NCBI GenBank assembly: GCA_029237695.1
Contig: CM055274.1
Span: forward strand, 19,147,505-19,211,504
Direction: 5' to 3'
Source of the DNA: Conchocele bisecta
Lineage: Eukaryota > Mollusca > Bivalvia > Lucinida > Thyasiridae
DNA: 64,000 bases
The position numbers were made by a program, and so were the translations under genes. The notes under the pieces were generated by a model. That model was not told the DNA's origin and searched no databases. It was given only the letters and a program-made list of their open reading frames with translations. Shown here piece after piece: positions 10,897 through 21,963 of the stretch. The stretch's first letter is position 1. Each line of letters begins with the position of its first letter.

Positions 10897-11826
10897 TCAC
10901 GGTAGTCCTAAGTGTTTTTGGACTACCAGCTGATGGTACATCCTACCTGACCCTATCGATTCGAAATTACGATACAACAAGTCTTTTCGGTATGCGAATT
11001 TCGATTTGTTTCCGTTCTTACTTGACCGTACCGTTCCGTCTTTTGCATTATTTCGAACTGACGTCAATGTGACGTCATGTGCCTGCGCCTCTTTGAATTC
11101 ATCGCGTGATACGTTCGCGATTGCAGTAGGGACTTTGAGGGTCTTATATGATTCGTCTCGGGCTGTCGTTTGTGACCTAGTTTCAACTGCGCACGATTTA
11201 GCGCCTCTAAAATCGGATATCACCGGTAACTCTGATCCGTCTACATTACCTATGGTAACATCATACATTGTCTCTGTCATGCAAAGGGCTTCTACCGGAC
11301 CATTGAAAAAAGGTGTATCTAGATCTACCCGGGCGGTAGGAATTCCACTCATTTTGCTCCTATTTACCAGCATGCATGTTGAAACTTTGCTTAAAAACTG
11401 ATCTGGTTGTACTAAGCTTTCCCTGACGACCACCCCGGTACACCCAGTATCTCGCATTACTGTGACCTTTTTCCCATTTAATGTGCCCTCTGCTACGGGT
11501 AGCCTATCCATACCAAATGTACATCCGTTAATCAACTCCGGCTGTATCTCGCTACCTGAACATACAATAGTGGTGTCGGTATCAACCATACATAAATTTC
11601 CTTGGTTTTCCCCTGGTTGTTCCGTGTTTTGCCATCTACCTCTACCTCTGCCTCTAGTGTGCCTTCCACTTCTACCTCTATTTCTACCTCTGTACCGACC
11701 TCTCTGTTCTTTATCTGCAAAACTTACATGTTTCTCTTCCTCGACTGCTGCTGCTTTGTAAGCTGAGGACCGGTCACGCTTAGGACAATCGTAGACATGT
11801 GACCTTCTTTGCCACAATGGTAACAT
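10897..11826 (-). pseudogene. Retrotransposon protease region (pol N-terminus)
   Basis: The frame begins with a low-complexity RG-rich segment that belongs to the C-terminus of gag, then reads into an aspartic protease with the active-site motif MRDTGCTGVVV (about 11450). A linker and the start of the integrase zinc region follow (YRNFESIGSGRMYHQLVV). In this copy gag tail and protease are in one frame, with no stop between them. In copy 2 the corresponding point has a TAG (at 35430). The zinc knuckle just upstream is frameshifted relative to this ORF, so the copy cannot make a full Gag-Pol. Confidence 0.75.
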
Positions 11827-12949
11827 GTCCCGCGATGCCTATCGTAGCCGTTCCTGCTGGTACTTCTGTCATAACTGCCTCTACTCGGGCTTCTATCATA
11901 ACTACCCCTACTTGGGCTTCTATTGTGGTCTCTATTCTGATATCTGTCCCTATCTCGACTCCTATCTCTGGATCGATTATCCGCACTACTTACCTTGCGC
12001 CTCTGGTTATCTACTGACCTGTACTCAGTTCTGTTGCTAGTACGTTTCCTTCTGAACTACATACTTGCTACCATCCTCTAGCTTCTGCAAAGTAATCTGC
12101 CTGAACCGCCATCTGATCTATCGAGTCAAATGTTTTCTCTTTGAGAAATAAGTAGAGCTCACGACTGCATATACTTAACATCTGATCTCTGATCATGTAG
12201 TCTAGTACTCCTTCATATGTTCTATTCACCTTACCTAACTCAAACCATCTATCTAAATAGTTCTTTGACCGACTGACATATTGCACAAATGATTCACTGT
12301 GATCAGGTTTGGTGTTTTTGAACATGCGTCTGAACCCATCTTCCGTTAGATCAAAACATTTCAACAAAGCGGATTTCAACTTATCATAGTCAAGAGCATC
12401 ATAAATAGGTAGTCTAGAATATACATCTAATGCCTTGCCCTTCAATAAAGCACTCAAGTGTAGTGACCACTTATCTCTCCCCCACCTTTGAATTGCTGCG
12501 TACCTCTCAAATCTAGCTAAGTAGCTATCCATGTTGTCATTATTCTGATCAAAATGTGGCAGCTTCGGACCGAATGCTCTGCCATAGTCCCTATCATGTC
12601 TATCTTCATCTACTACTTCTCCCCTTTCTACTTTTGCCATTTCTACCTGATGCTTAGTGTCTAGTCCTCGCAATTTGAATTCTAGAGCTAACTGTGCTTC
12701 ATTGGCATCTAATCTATCTTTCCCCATCTGTCGCTCAACCTCTTTAGCTAACTGCTCAGCATCTAACCTATCTTTCTCCATCTGTCGCTCACCTGCTAAC
12801 TTATCTTTCTCAGCCTGCCTAGCCTCTAGTATTTCCTGTCTTTCTCTCTCCTGCTCTTCTTTTACAAAGGCCCTTAACTCTGAATCTGCTAGCCCTAAGC
12901 TTTTGCCTATGTCCATTAGCTCCTTAATGGACGACATTCTCACTCTCAA
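11780..12949 (-). pseudogene. Retrotransposon gag, frameshifted
   Basis: The intact part (12949-12068, 293 codons) starts with a K/E/R-rich coiled-coil (residues about 25-110) and continues as a retrotransposon Gag capsid domain (core around RWGRDKWSLHLSALLKGKAL and FVQYVSRSKNYLDRWFELG). A frameshift near 12075 ends the frame after FAEARGW. The missing RS/RD-rich tail and CCHC knuckle are present in other frames to 11780, and the same region is continuous in copy 2 (35430-36884). Gag forms the cytoplasmic particle of the element. This copy would give a capsid without its nucleic-acid binding tail. Confidence 0.8.
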
Positions 12950-13587
12950 CTCAACTCCGGATTATCGATTTACACGCTTTACCCGACGGTACACAAGGTC
13001 TCTAGCACTCAAATCACTTGGTGATTTGTGCGAGTCTCTTGCTTCACGTCTATAAGGTTAAGGTAAATCAATCCGGTCTCTACTCCTAACGACGGTTTAA
13101 GTTTCTCAATTCGGGTAAGTCAATCCGGTATATGTATAGTCTAATGTAATGGTATATTTACCATTCCCTCTCTATGGTACTGGACACAAATATTGGGGAC
13201 TGGTTATAGACACCTGGCAGGATATAATATTGTTCATACACAATATAATAGTGGTAGTAATCTCGCCTCAGATGCAGAAGTGTCTAGTGCTAACCTAGAA
13301 CACCCGCTGTGCCATCATCACAGGGAGGTACTGTTGACAAATCAAAAATTACAATGACCCTTACATCGACTATCTCACTAGATCGTCTCAACTCTACACT
13401 TCTGTACCTAGGTAGTCAAATCATGTATGTGGTGATGTATTAGTGCCTAAGTGTTGGAGGGCATCTTACATTAACTCCCAAGGCAAACAAATACAAGATT
13501 GAATTTGACGACACTAGGGGTACAGCTATTCTAGCCTCCTTACTTCAACTGCTTTGAAGAAACCGATTATAAAAAGAGGAAACGAAA
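12950..13587. other. Leader between primer-binding site and gag
   Basis: Non-coding 5' leader of the retrotransposon; the same sequence is present in copy 2 at 36885-37530. No motif recognised. Confidence 0.6.
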
Positions 13588-13605
13588 CCCCACTTCTGAC
13601 ACCAT
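13588..13605 (-). promoter_or_regulatory. Primer-binding site of retrotransposon copy 1
   Basis: Immediately after the 5' LTR (minus strand) comes A then TGGTGTCAGAAGTGGGG, identical in copy 2 next to 37547. Confidence 0.65.
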
Positions 13606-16147
13606 TGTCAAGGTCATTACCAAGGTCAGGAATGATCGAGACAAATTGTCTCCCCCAATTATCATATGAACCAAGTATACTTCAATTGTTATGACGTTAT
13701 GGCCAATATAGCTTGATCTGACGAACGAAAAGTGGTAACAATGCAGTTGAAGTGTAAGGGATAGGCCAGAGTAGATAAGTACACGTAGTCACTTAATCAC
13801 TTATAATGTACACTATATTACATGGGGAACACACAGGAATACATGATACATTGATATGCGAACATCACTGTACTGTGCATGATACTATTCAATTACTACA
13901 AGGTTGTAAGCCAATCGACTGTTATACTTTAACACAACTTAAAAGCTATAGACGAATAAACTCGGTATGTGGTATCTCAATGGTCCCGTAGTGGACAATA
14001 GTATGAATGCACAAGTACTTTGATGATCGCTAATCAAAGTGAAATAACATACAAGTATAAAACATGGCATAACGAACATTGGAGGACAAATGACAATCAT
14101 CCTGAGCTCCCACCCCAGTGCTGGCGTATCTCCAATAGATAGTGTAACCTCTGAGTATCAAGGTCCCAAGGTCTGCCTCACCCGCAATATGAGGTCTAGT
14201 CAACAATATGGCTATAATCCAACTTCAAGTGGATTAATCCATAAACAATATATGTAGTCTTACTACAATCCTTTAGCCATGATATGCCATGATAGGAGTA
14301 TTACCATACACTATCAAAGTATACATATGTATTGCCTATGCAATATATTTCCAAAGTATTGAAATGTCTTAAGTCAAAGCCGGATGTGGTTACATCACAT
14401 GATAGTCAATAACGATAATGTTCCGGAAGCTGGTTCCCGGAAGTAAAGTTCCACAGGTAGTATTATCTCCGGAAATGGTGGACCAGATGTAAAGTTCCTA
14501 TGGTATCACTCGACTGTAGCAACCCGGATGTGGTAGACCGGATGTAAAGTATCCATGGTGAATCAATGGGTTGTAATACCGGAAGTGGTAGACCGGATGT
14601 AAAGTTCCGAGATAATACAAAATGGCGATTATCACGTTGGCTAAGACGCCGGGAAAAGTTTCACTTAGGTGACATTCAACTCGGTGGTAGTATAATGATA
14701 TGATATGTGTGTATGGCGTTTCACTTCACTAAACTATGGCTGTGACTGTCTGCTGAACGCGAGGTAGCTATCACACACTGCTCTATACAGGCCTGTACCC
14801 GGAGCTGCTACACACACTGCGCCAGACAGACGTACGGACACTCGGACGACCCGATACTCTGCACTGACTGGGGTCTGCCCTCAAACGAGTGGACCAAAAC
14901 GTCCAATGTGGCTCGCTGGAGCGTTCTCAAGAGGCTACAAAAATGAAATGAGTCTCCAATTACTGGACGAACACGCACAGACAGACAGACAGGATGCACA
15001 ACAGACTAAAACGGGAATCGAACAACGGCAAATTACAGCTGAAATAAATTGTTGTAGGTACATACCAAAATCCTCCGTGTCACTGGTGAATACAGTACTA
15101 GTCTTCTGTAACCAGAAAATATGTGTCCCGCCAACACATAGCGAGACATCGCTTATATACGCACCAGTGAAACCATGCACGGAATAATGGATATGCCTAC
15201 CCCTCGTACGACATCTCACATAAATACTACAAAACCATGGCTTTTGCCATGTCACCCGTGGGTTATATTTGGCATAAATATATGTTCCCACGCCTTAAAT
15301 TCAACCAAACCAGTGTACAGCCCTCGTGGAATAAATACCATCCAACATGGTATACCCCACACTACCATAAATTTCCACACTATAGACCCAGATCTCATAA
15401 TCCGAAATCTACTCGACTGGTCTCGACAATGCGAAGGTCGCTTCTTGGCCCCGCCAAACCCCTCCATAACGGTCCTACGGCTATACACTCAAATGAGAGT
15501 GTAGCACATACTAAACTCAAATATCGTGGTCATTTACGGAAATATCACGACACAAACATCACCATTATGGGATCTGATATATCCGTGTTGGCCAGTACCA
15601 GGCTATGATGAAACACTAACCCCGTAGCATACATAACAGGGCAGACCATGGTAAGGTCTGCGCTGTATACTGGCTTCACCTACAGAAGGTCCCTTCCCTA
15701 TGGTGAAACATGACACGCGGACAAACTCGGCTGGCACGGACAGTGGACATCCGTAATACTAAAAGGTATCTTTTCCCTAGCGAAACCAGCACACGCAGTC
15801 AACGAGTTCTCTACCACACACATGCATAGTCTGTGGCAAATATGGCGTGACATCAGTAAAACATTGCTCATAAAATAGACGTATATTTAAATCCACAAAT
15901 AGGACACGCATAAACGTATCTCCACCAATACAACATAAGCCCCCTTATTACACGCACATTGCACATGGCAAATGTACATGCTAAACCACAGGTGTGCAAA
16001 AACCACAGGTGTGTGAAACCACAGGTATGTGGAATCACAGGGATGTGAAACCAATAATACGCACAACAATACAACACAGTACCACACACCACAAACATAC
16101 AATTATACGGATTCCAGAATGTACAAGAATACACGTGTCACGCGACA
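13606..16147 (-). repeat. 5' LTR of retrotransposon copy 1
   Basis: 2542 bp, starts TGTCAAGGTCATTACC and ends CACGTGTCACGCGACA in plus-strand reading. Several copies of a CACAGGTGTGTGAAACCA-like unit lie at 15985-16040. Confidence 0.9.
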
Positions 16148-16316
16148 CAATGTATGTAAATACATCAATTGAAATTTCCAGACGATCCTAAGTTTGCAGT
16201 TATGAACATTTTAGTCGTACGAAGGTTAGTGAAACGGGCCCCAGTTGTTTCGATGCAATATGAATATTAACTATTCTTCCATGCAATGGTAACTGAGCCA
16301 CGGTTGGACCCGACCA

Positions 16317-16632
16317 GCAGCTGATTTCACAAAAAAATGCTAAGCATACTTATCTAGCTAAGTATACTTTGAGGGAGTAATTATTTATTTTCCCCGAAAT
16401 GCATTATTTCACATATAACTAACGACTGCATATATATTTGATGACTAAACATGTTAAAAGTATGCAAACTTGTTATACTGAATGTATTACATTATCATAG
16501 CCAAAATGGCTGTGATAATGTATTAAATTCAGTATAATAACACTTAATACATTTGTCTTAAATTGAAAGTTTCTCCCTCAAACTGCACTTAGCAAGATAA
16601 GTATACTTTGTATTTTTTGTGAAATAGGCTAC
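16317..16632. mobile_element. MITE, family with GTAGCCGATTTCAC termini, copy 1
   Basis: About 316 bp with inverted ends (GCTGATTTCAC... and ...GTGAAATAGGCTAC), subterminal AAGTATACTT boxes and a central hairpin (TACATTATCATAGCCA / TGGCTGTGATAATGTA). Related copies are at 19229-19526 and, truncated, at 34424-34515. Confidence 0.75.
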
Positions 16633-16790
16633 AGGATTCCCTGTAACTTGAGTGGAGAAATGTGGCGTATGACCTTTGTGGCCATTCTAGGTCGTCATGA
16701 TCTGTGCATGTGACTGGATAAATATGGCTTATTATACAGCCGTTGTGACATAACGGGACAAATAGTATGTTTTACAGTTCTGCGGGTGGT

Positions 16791-16864
16791 AACACGAAAT
16801 ATTTGTCTGTAACGCAGGGCGACTTACGTAAGTCTGCCTGCGTTACAGACAGATAATTCGGGTT
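16791..16864. repeat. Foldback palindrome
   Basis: Arms of about 28 bp (AACACGAAATATTTGTCTG...GCAGG) with a loop containing GACTTACGTAAGTC. Sequence between 16633 and 17344 otherwise shows nothing coding. Confidence 0.7.
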
Positions 16865-17177
16865 AGACGGCAGGCGATGGGCAGAAAATCATTGTTTGGA
16901 GCTTAAGTCGTATACCGCTTGGAATTTATCAGGTAACCTGCCCTGTATTGGCCGAATACGTACTGACTGATAACATATTGTTGTATCAGGCATTGACCTG
17001 ATACAAACATCCGGCTTACACTGAAGTGAATATTGACGTTCCATTGGTCGGATGACGTCACGTGACGTTACCGAATGACGTCAGTGTAATGACACAATGT
17101 AAACAAGTCTGCGTTCTGTCCATAGATAACGACGTCATATGTGGTCATTTTCGAGCATAAAAAGTTACCTGATAAAC

Positions 17178-17326
17178 AGAATACCAGGCTAGTGTCTTTC
17201 GATATCAAGTTTATCAGGCTCGGCTCGGAAACGGTAGGAATTCCTCGGCAAGCCTCGGAATTCCTACGCGTTTCCTAGCCTTGCCTGATAAACTTGATAT
17301 CAAAAGACACTAGTCTGGTATTCTCT
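17178..17326. repeat. Long foldback palindrome
   Basis: About 70-bp arms, nearly perfect: AGAATACCAGGCTAGTGTCT at the left is matched by AGACACTAGTCTGGTATTCT at the right, with GGAATTCCTCGG around the centre. Confidence 0.8.
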
Positions 17327-17344
17327 ATATTGATAACAAATGGG

Positions 17345-17618
17345 CGACCACACCTGTTGAAGATGGCCTTCATCCGACCAAGGTCAATGTCAGCACTGCT
17401 AAAAATAGATTGATTATTTCAATATTGTACTGCATATTTTGTGTAATCAACTCCTCCTCCGTCAATGGATTTGATACTTTGCACACGTCTTGGACAAATT
17501 AAATTTTCATAACAGTACGGTCGTATCAACTTAGCCAGTCTTTCAACACGTTTACATACACTTTTATATAGGGTACGTGTATACCGTTTATGTAATCAAC
17601 TCCTCCGACACGTTTCAG
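17345..17618 (+). repeat. Satellite-like monomers that run into the exon 2 splice acceptor
   Basis: 17345-17530 matches 63829-64000. The next part (17530-17618) aligns with the tandem monomers at 25090-25165: AACTTAGCCA, then CACTTTTATATAGGGTAC, then TTATGTAATCAACTCCTC, then TTTCAG. The AG of the exon 2 acceptor is the AG of the monomer. Confidence 0.65.
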
Positions 17619-17834
17619 GAGCCAACGCAGGTTACCGCGAACAGCAACTGGATGGCTGCTTCCCGGTCACTTGGCTCTGTGAAAACTCCCACAACCATTC
17701 TGCTGAAACCGGACAAAAGTTTTGATTCATTTGGATACGAAGCTGAGGATAAATATTCTGACCTAGCTCTCGATGATGAACACACCGACTGGTACTACTT
17801 TCAGCGCTTCAAAATGATGCTGTTTGACAACAAA
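17619..17834 (+). CDS. HSPA12-like protein, exon 2
   Basis: 72 codons, phase 0 at both ends, acceptor TTTCAG and donor GTATGT. It encodes residues 42-113, starting EPTQVTANSNWMAASRSLG, with the KTPTTILLKPDKSFDSFGYEA segment usual after the first ATP motif in this family and ending FQRFKMMLFDNK. It belongs to lobe I of the actin-like ATPase domain. No stop or frameshift. Confidence 0.85.
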
Positions 17835-18029
17835 GTATGTTTTCACAACGCAATGTGATCTTATCGAAAATATACAAATATTCATGTTTCAATATATCAT
17901 GCTGTATATCATGTTTAGTGTGAATACGCAATTTGATTTTGTTCGTTTCCGCAAGAAGCTGGTTTTGGTCAGTTATTGTTTAATCACCCGAGTATTTCAT
18001 AAGCCGTATTATGTGCCAGTCATTCAATA

Positions 18030-18400
18030 AATCAACCAATGAAGCATCCAACCAGTTAACCAATCAACCAACCAACCAACAACCAATCAGCCAGCCAAGC
18101 CACCAGCCAAACCACCAGCCAAATCCCACCAGCCAACCAGCCAACCAGCCGACCGACCGACCGACCGACCGACCGACCGACCGACCGACCGACAGACCGA
18201 CCGACCCACCCACTGATCGATAATTCAAGCGAGCAAGCAAGCAAGCAAGCAAGCAAACATGCAAGCAACAAACCAATCAACCAACCAACCAGCCAATTCC
18301 AACCAACCAACCAACCAACCAACCAACCAACCAACCAACCAACCAACATATCGATCAAGCAAGCTAGCAACCAAGCAACCAATCAATAAATCAGCCAACC
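18030..18400. repeat. Tetranucleotide microsatellites in intron 2
   Basis: Runs of CCAA, CCGA and AAGC (for example 18147-18210 CCGA, 18227-18260 AAGC, 18299-18350 CCAA). The long W/L/V/G ORFs antisense to them are artefacts of the repeat. Confidence 0.9.
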
Positions 18401-18407
18401 AATTCAG

Positions 18408-18626
18408 AGCCTGAAGCGGAACATAGAAGTGCGCGACGTGCAAGGCCGCAATATGCCTGCCCTTACCATCTTCACCCATGGTATCCGCTACCTGAAGGAC
18501 CATTTATTGAAGACGCTGGATAAACGAACGACGGGGGTCACTATGCAGGATATACAGTGGGTGCTCACCGTGCCCGCCATATGGAATGATAACGCCAAAC
18601 AGTTCATGCGCGAGGCCGCCGAAAAG
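18408..18626 (+). CDS. HSPA12-like protein, exon 3
   Basis: 73 codons, phase 0, acceptor AATTCAG and donor GTCTAT (a weak donor). Encodes residues 114-186, from SLKRNIEVRDVQGRNMPA through the ILTVP-like core WVLTVPAIWNDNAKQFMREAAEK, which in HSP70s packs against the nucleotide and is followed by the AGI segment found at the start of exon 4. Phase and protein continuity across the junction both fit. Confidence 0.85.
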
Positions 18627-18659
18627 GTCTATGAATTTCTAGGCATTTGTGGCTGTGGC

Positions 18660-18910
18660 TGGAGATTATGAGACATGCAATGTGATTTTGTACCTTCGGA
18701 CATCTGCGTACTTTCATGAAATACGTTTACAAAATTTACATTATTTTCAGTAAATGGCGTCAATAATTGAAAAAAACATTCTGGCTACTTGCGGAATTAT
18801 ATTCTGCATGTACTCCTCACATCTTGTCAACATTTGACATTATTTATGAAAAGTATTGTAAATTTTGTAAACATGCTTAATAAAATTACAGATTTCCAAA
18901 ATGATATGGT
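18660..18910. mobile_element. MITE with GGAGATATGAGACATGC end, copy 1 (partial)
   Basis: Directly after exon 3 the sequence GGAGATTATGAGACATGC starts a stretch shared with both inverted ends of the element at 21330-21622 (ATGTGATTTTGTACCTTCGG, ACATCTGCGT). It is immediately 3' of the donor site. Confidence 0.6.
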
Positions 18911-19228
18911 GTGACTCATATGTGGATTATGGGATTTTGGAGCAGTGTAGACCATGATTGAATATCACTCCCATGTAGCCTGGTGATGATTTATGTTGCT
19001 TGTTAGATGCATGACGGCTGTTTCTGAGTGCAGATCCTGATCAGACGGTGAGAATGCACAGCCTGAGTGTAGATCCTGATCAGACTGCGGATGCACAGCC
19101 TGATCTGGGTCTACACTGGTTGCACAACAAATAAGCCCCACTTCTCCAGTCACAACCAGGTTTATGTATTGTTGCACATTAGTGACTTTGACTCTGATAT
19201 ATACAGACGAACAGTACGTCTACCCCCT
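18911..19228. other. Intron 3 segment, no gene
   Basis: Contains a short GATCCTGATCAGAC / GCACAGCCTGA duplication (19028-19105). Nothing coding seen. Confidence 0.5.
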
Positions 19229-19526
19229 GTAGCCGATTTCACCAACATTGCTAAACATACTTATCTATTATTTATTTTAGCTAAGTATACTTTGAGGCAG
19301 TAATCATTTATTTGTTTCCAAAATGCATTAAGTCATATAGAACTAACGACTGCATATATTTGATGATTAAAAGTATGCATAAGTATTATGCTGAATTTAT
19401 TATATCTTGCAAGTAATAAATTCAGTATAATAAACATTAATAACTTTATCCATAAATTGAAAATTTCTCCCTCAAAGTGCACTTAACAAGATAAGTATGC
19501 TTTGAAATTGTGGTGAAATAGGCTAT
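19229..19526. mobile_element. MITE, GTAGCCGATTTCAC family, copy 2
   Basis: Inverted ends GTAGCCGATTTCACC and GTGAAATAGGCTA, with the same subterminal CATACTTATCT and GTATACTTTGAGG boxes as copy 1 at 16317-16632. Confidence 0.8.
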
Positions 19527-19681
19527 TGGTGATTCCTTTTTGAGGTGCAGAGATATCAATAACATGGGCGAATCCAGGCGGGGGCGTGTCACGCGTACGC
19601 CACCTCTAACATTTGCCGAGTTGAGTTGTTACCCACTTATTTATGTGGAAATAGCTGATTGTTTTTCTTATATCTCACCCA

Positions 19682-19752
19682 ACATATATGTTGTTACCAC
19701 TCAATTGAACCGTCTCGTCGAGACGGTTCATTTGCGCGGTAACAACATATAC
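19682..19752. repeat. Foldback palindrome
   Basis: Arms with TATATGTTGTTACC...TTGAACCGTCTCG and the matching CGAGACGGTTCA...GGTAACAACATATA. Confidence 0.75.
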
Positions 19753-19959
19753 TTTTGATGATAAATGAGAAAAAAATGCATAAACATTTGTTTGCATTTT
19801 AGATTTGTTTGCATACTCGATTTAAGTGGTTTTCTGGCAGTAAATACGCGTGGACTTATTTGAAAAATGATGTTTCTTGGGTATGGCAAGCTGGATGTGT
19901 GTGATATGTATGTCAGATATATAATGTTCATATTTGATCAGATATATAATATTCATATT

Positions 19960-20775
19960 TGCCGATAATTACGTTCCTTTTATTTGCAGATAATTATGTC
20001 CCTTGGAATATCTACATATTTGACGATAAGTACATACCTTGGAATATCTCCATATATCCGTATTTGCTAATAATTACGTCCCTGGAATGTCTATGTATTT
20101 GCCGATAATTACGTCGCATGGAATATCTCCGTATTTGCCGATATTTTACGTCCCTTGGAATATCTCTGTATCAAGTTTGCCGATATTTACGTCCCTTGGA
20201 ATATAACCATATCTCCGTATTTGCCGATCATTACGTCCCTTGGAATATCTCGTTATTTGCCGATAATTACGTCCCTTCAAATATCTCTGTATATGCAGAT
20301 ATTTACGTCCCTTGGAATATCTATGTATTTGTTGATATTTACGTCCTTGGAATATATCCATATATCCGTATTTGCCGAGCATTACATCCCTTGGAATATC
20401 TCTTTATTTGCCGATAATTACGTCCCTTCAAATATCTCTTTATTTATCGATAATTACGTCCCTTGGAACATCTCTGTATTAGCCGATAATTATTTCTCTG
20501 AATATTTCTGTGTTTGTTGATAATTACGTCCCTTGGAATATCTCTGTATTTGTCGATACTTACGTCCCTTGGATATCTCTCTATTTGCCGATAAGTACGT
20601 CCCTTGGAATATCTCCGTATTTGCCGCTAATTACGTCCCTTGGAATATCTCCAAATTTGCCGATAATTACGTCCTTTGGAATATCTCTGTATTTGTTGAT
20701 ATTTACGTCCCTTGGAATATATCCATATCTCCGTATTTGCCGATAATTAAGTCCATTGGAATCTCTCTGTGCCAT
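19960..20775. repeat. 36-bp minisatellite in intron 3
   Basis: About 22 units of GCCGATAATTACGTCCC + TTGGAATATCTCTGTATTT with mild variation. No unique spacers, so not CRISPR-like. Repetitive ORFs on both strands are a by-product of the period being a multiple of three. The array ends five bases before the exon 4 acceptor. Confidence 0.9.
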
Positions 20776-20780
20776 TTCAG

Positions 20781-20946
20781 GCGGGCATTAAAGGTGATCA
20801 GTTGTTGATAGCCCTGGAGCCCGAGGCGGCCTCCATGTACTGTATGCACCTGCCCATCGACCACATAAAGGGGCTCGTAAACGCGAAAGGCAGTAGCATG
20901 CAGGCATTCCCGGAGCAGACTAAATACATGACAGTCGATGTCGGAG
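20781..20946 (+). CDS. HSPA12-like protein, exon 4
   Basis: 55 codons plus one base; acceptor CATTTCAG, donor GTAAGG. Encodes residues 187-241 and the first base of codon 242: AGIKGDQLLIALEPEAASMY, the segment that links to lobe II, and ends in TVDVG, the first half of the phosphate-2 motif. The motif is completed across the intron by exon 5 (GGTVDIS). The acceptor lies just after the minisatellite. Confidence 0.85.
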
Positions 20947-21329
20947 GTAAGGCGTGATTGTGTGGATACCTTAACCCAATTTACACGTACATGTACAGTA
21001 TGTGGACAATAATGAAGTAATTTCCCGAAAGGTAAAATCCCATATACGTACATGTATTTTTATATTCACTCTCAAATACATGTATGTAGCTCAGTAAATA
21101 TAAAGTGGTTAAAATAAAATAGATTTATGCAGAATATGAATCTTTTGGTTATTGATTATCACAAACAGTTCGATAGATACATGCTTTTAAATATAGCGTA
21201 ATTATTTGAGTGACTTCACCATTGACGTTAATGGGAACAGCATTTCCAAATATTGTCCATATGTTTAACTGCATGCATCTTACAAACTACTTGAATATTG
21301 ATTACACCGAATGCATGGAGAACCCTGGT
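20947..21329. other. Intron 4 segment, no feature
   Basis: AT-rich, no repeat or coding signal recognised. Confidence 0.5.
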
Positions 21330-21622
21330 GTGTAATTTTGAGACACGCCATGTGATTTTGTACCTTCGGACATCTGTGTAATTTCATTAAATACGTTTAC
21401 AAAAAATAAAATATTTTTCATAAATAAAGTCTAAAGCTGACAAAATTTTCAGAGTACATCTACATGCGGAATACAAACGGAATATAATTCCGCATACATG
21501 TACACTGACAAGTATGTCAACTTTTGACGCCATTTACTGAAAATATTGTACATTTTGTAAATTTATTTCATGCAATTACGCAGATGTCCGAAGGTACAAA
21601 ATCACATTGCATGTCTCATATC
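21330..21622. mobile_element. MITE with ~120-bp inverted ends, copy 2
   Basis: The left end (GAGACACGCCATGTGATTTTG...CCTTCGGACATCTG) and the right end, read in reverse (GAGACATGCAATGTGATTTT), match over about 120 bp around an ATTCCGCATACATGTAC centre. Related to the partial copy at 18660. Confidence 0.75.
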
Positions 21623-21629
21623 TCCAGCT

Positions 21630-21673
21630 ATTGTGGCCGCGCACGTCGGTCACTTGTATGTTCCGCTTTAGGC
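21630..21673 (-). pseudogene. Inverted relic of HSPA12-like exon 3 (5' end)
   Basis: On the minus strand these 44 bases align with the first 45 bases of exon 3 (18408-18452) with about 7 mismatches: both share AAGCGGAACATA, AAGTG and CGACGTGC. On its 5' side (minus strand) lies a CCGA microsatellite (21677-21712 as GGTC), as upstream of the true exon 3. On its 3' side lies the MITE end, as downstream of the true exon. Too short to code for anything. Confidence 0.65.
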
Positions 21674-21676
21674 GTT

Positions 21677-21720
21677 GATCGGTCGGTCGGTCGGTCGGTC
21701 GGTCGGTCGGTCTGTCTGTT
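21677..21720. repeat. GGTC/GTCT microsatellite
   Basis: Nine or so GGTC units followed by GTCTGTCTGTT. Confidence 0.9.
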
Positions 21721-21789
21721 CATCATTAAAAAGTACAAAACTTGTCCGTGTAAATAAATTGAACATCTCAGACCTAGTCCTATTTGCAG

Positions 21790-21963
21790 GCGGCACGGTG
21801 GACATATCCCTACACCAGGTTCTGGAGGGAGGAACCCTAAAGGAGCTCCATATGGCAAGTGGAGGTGCCTGGGGTGGGACCAAGGTGGATGATGCATTTT
21901 GTAACCTCATCACAAAAGTTGTCGGCCAAGAGGTTATGAAGAAACTCAATGTTGACTACACAT
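21790..21963 (+). CDS. HSPA12-like protein, exon 5
   Basis: 174 bases, split codons at both ends; acceptor TTTGCAG. It completes the phosphate-2 motif GGGTVDIS and continues LHQVLEGGTLKELHMASGGAWGGTKVDDAF, the conserved lobe II segment with the GG.WGG turn. I place the donor at 21964 (T|GTAACT), giving ...NVDYTS before DYLDML in exon 6. This keeps phase and matches the family, whereas reading on to 22019 gives an intron-encoded tail. Confidence 0.8.

Larger units (their letters stand above)
7049..16147 (-). mobile_element. Ty3-type LTR retrotransposon, copy 1, lacking reverse transcriptase and RNase H
   Basis: Two long direct repeats (7049-9485 and 13606-16147) flank an internal region coding gag, protease and integrase on the minus strand. 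LTR ends are TG...CA. After the 5' LTR, on the minus strand, comes TGGTGTCAGAAGTGGGG as primer-binding site; before the 3' LTR comes AGGAGGGAGATA as polypurine tract. Flanks CAATA (left) and CAATG (right) fit a 5-bp target duplication with one change. The integrase ends in a segment that normally leads into reverse transcriptase, which suggests the Gmr1-like order with integrase before RT. RT and RNase H are absent. It sits in intron 1 of the HSPA12-like gene, opposite to the gene. Confidence 0.85.

Noticed and set aside
11532..12040. Repetitive E/V- or T/I-rich ORFs
   Set aside because: Other frames of the low-complexity R/S/D/G-rich gag tail.
18011..18503. Overlapping ORFs rich in W/L/V/G or N/Q/P/T
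   Set aside because: They translate CCAA, CCGA and AAGC microsatellites in intron 2.
20118..20808. Repetitive ORFs on both strands in intron 3
   Set aside because: Products of the 36-bp minisatellite, whose period is a multiple of three. Also considered as CRISPR and rejected: no unique spacers.
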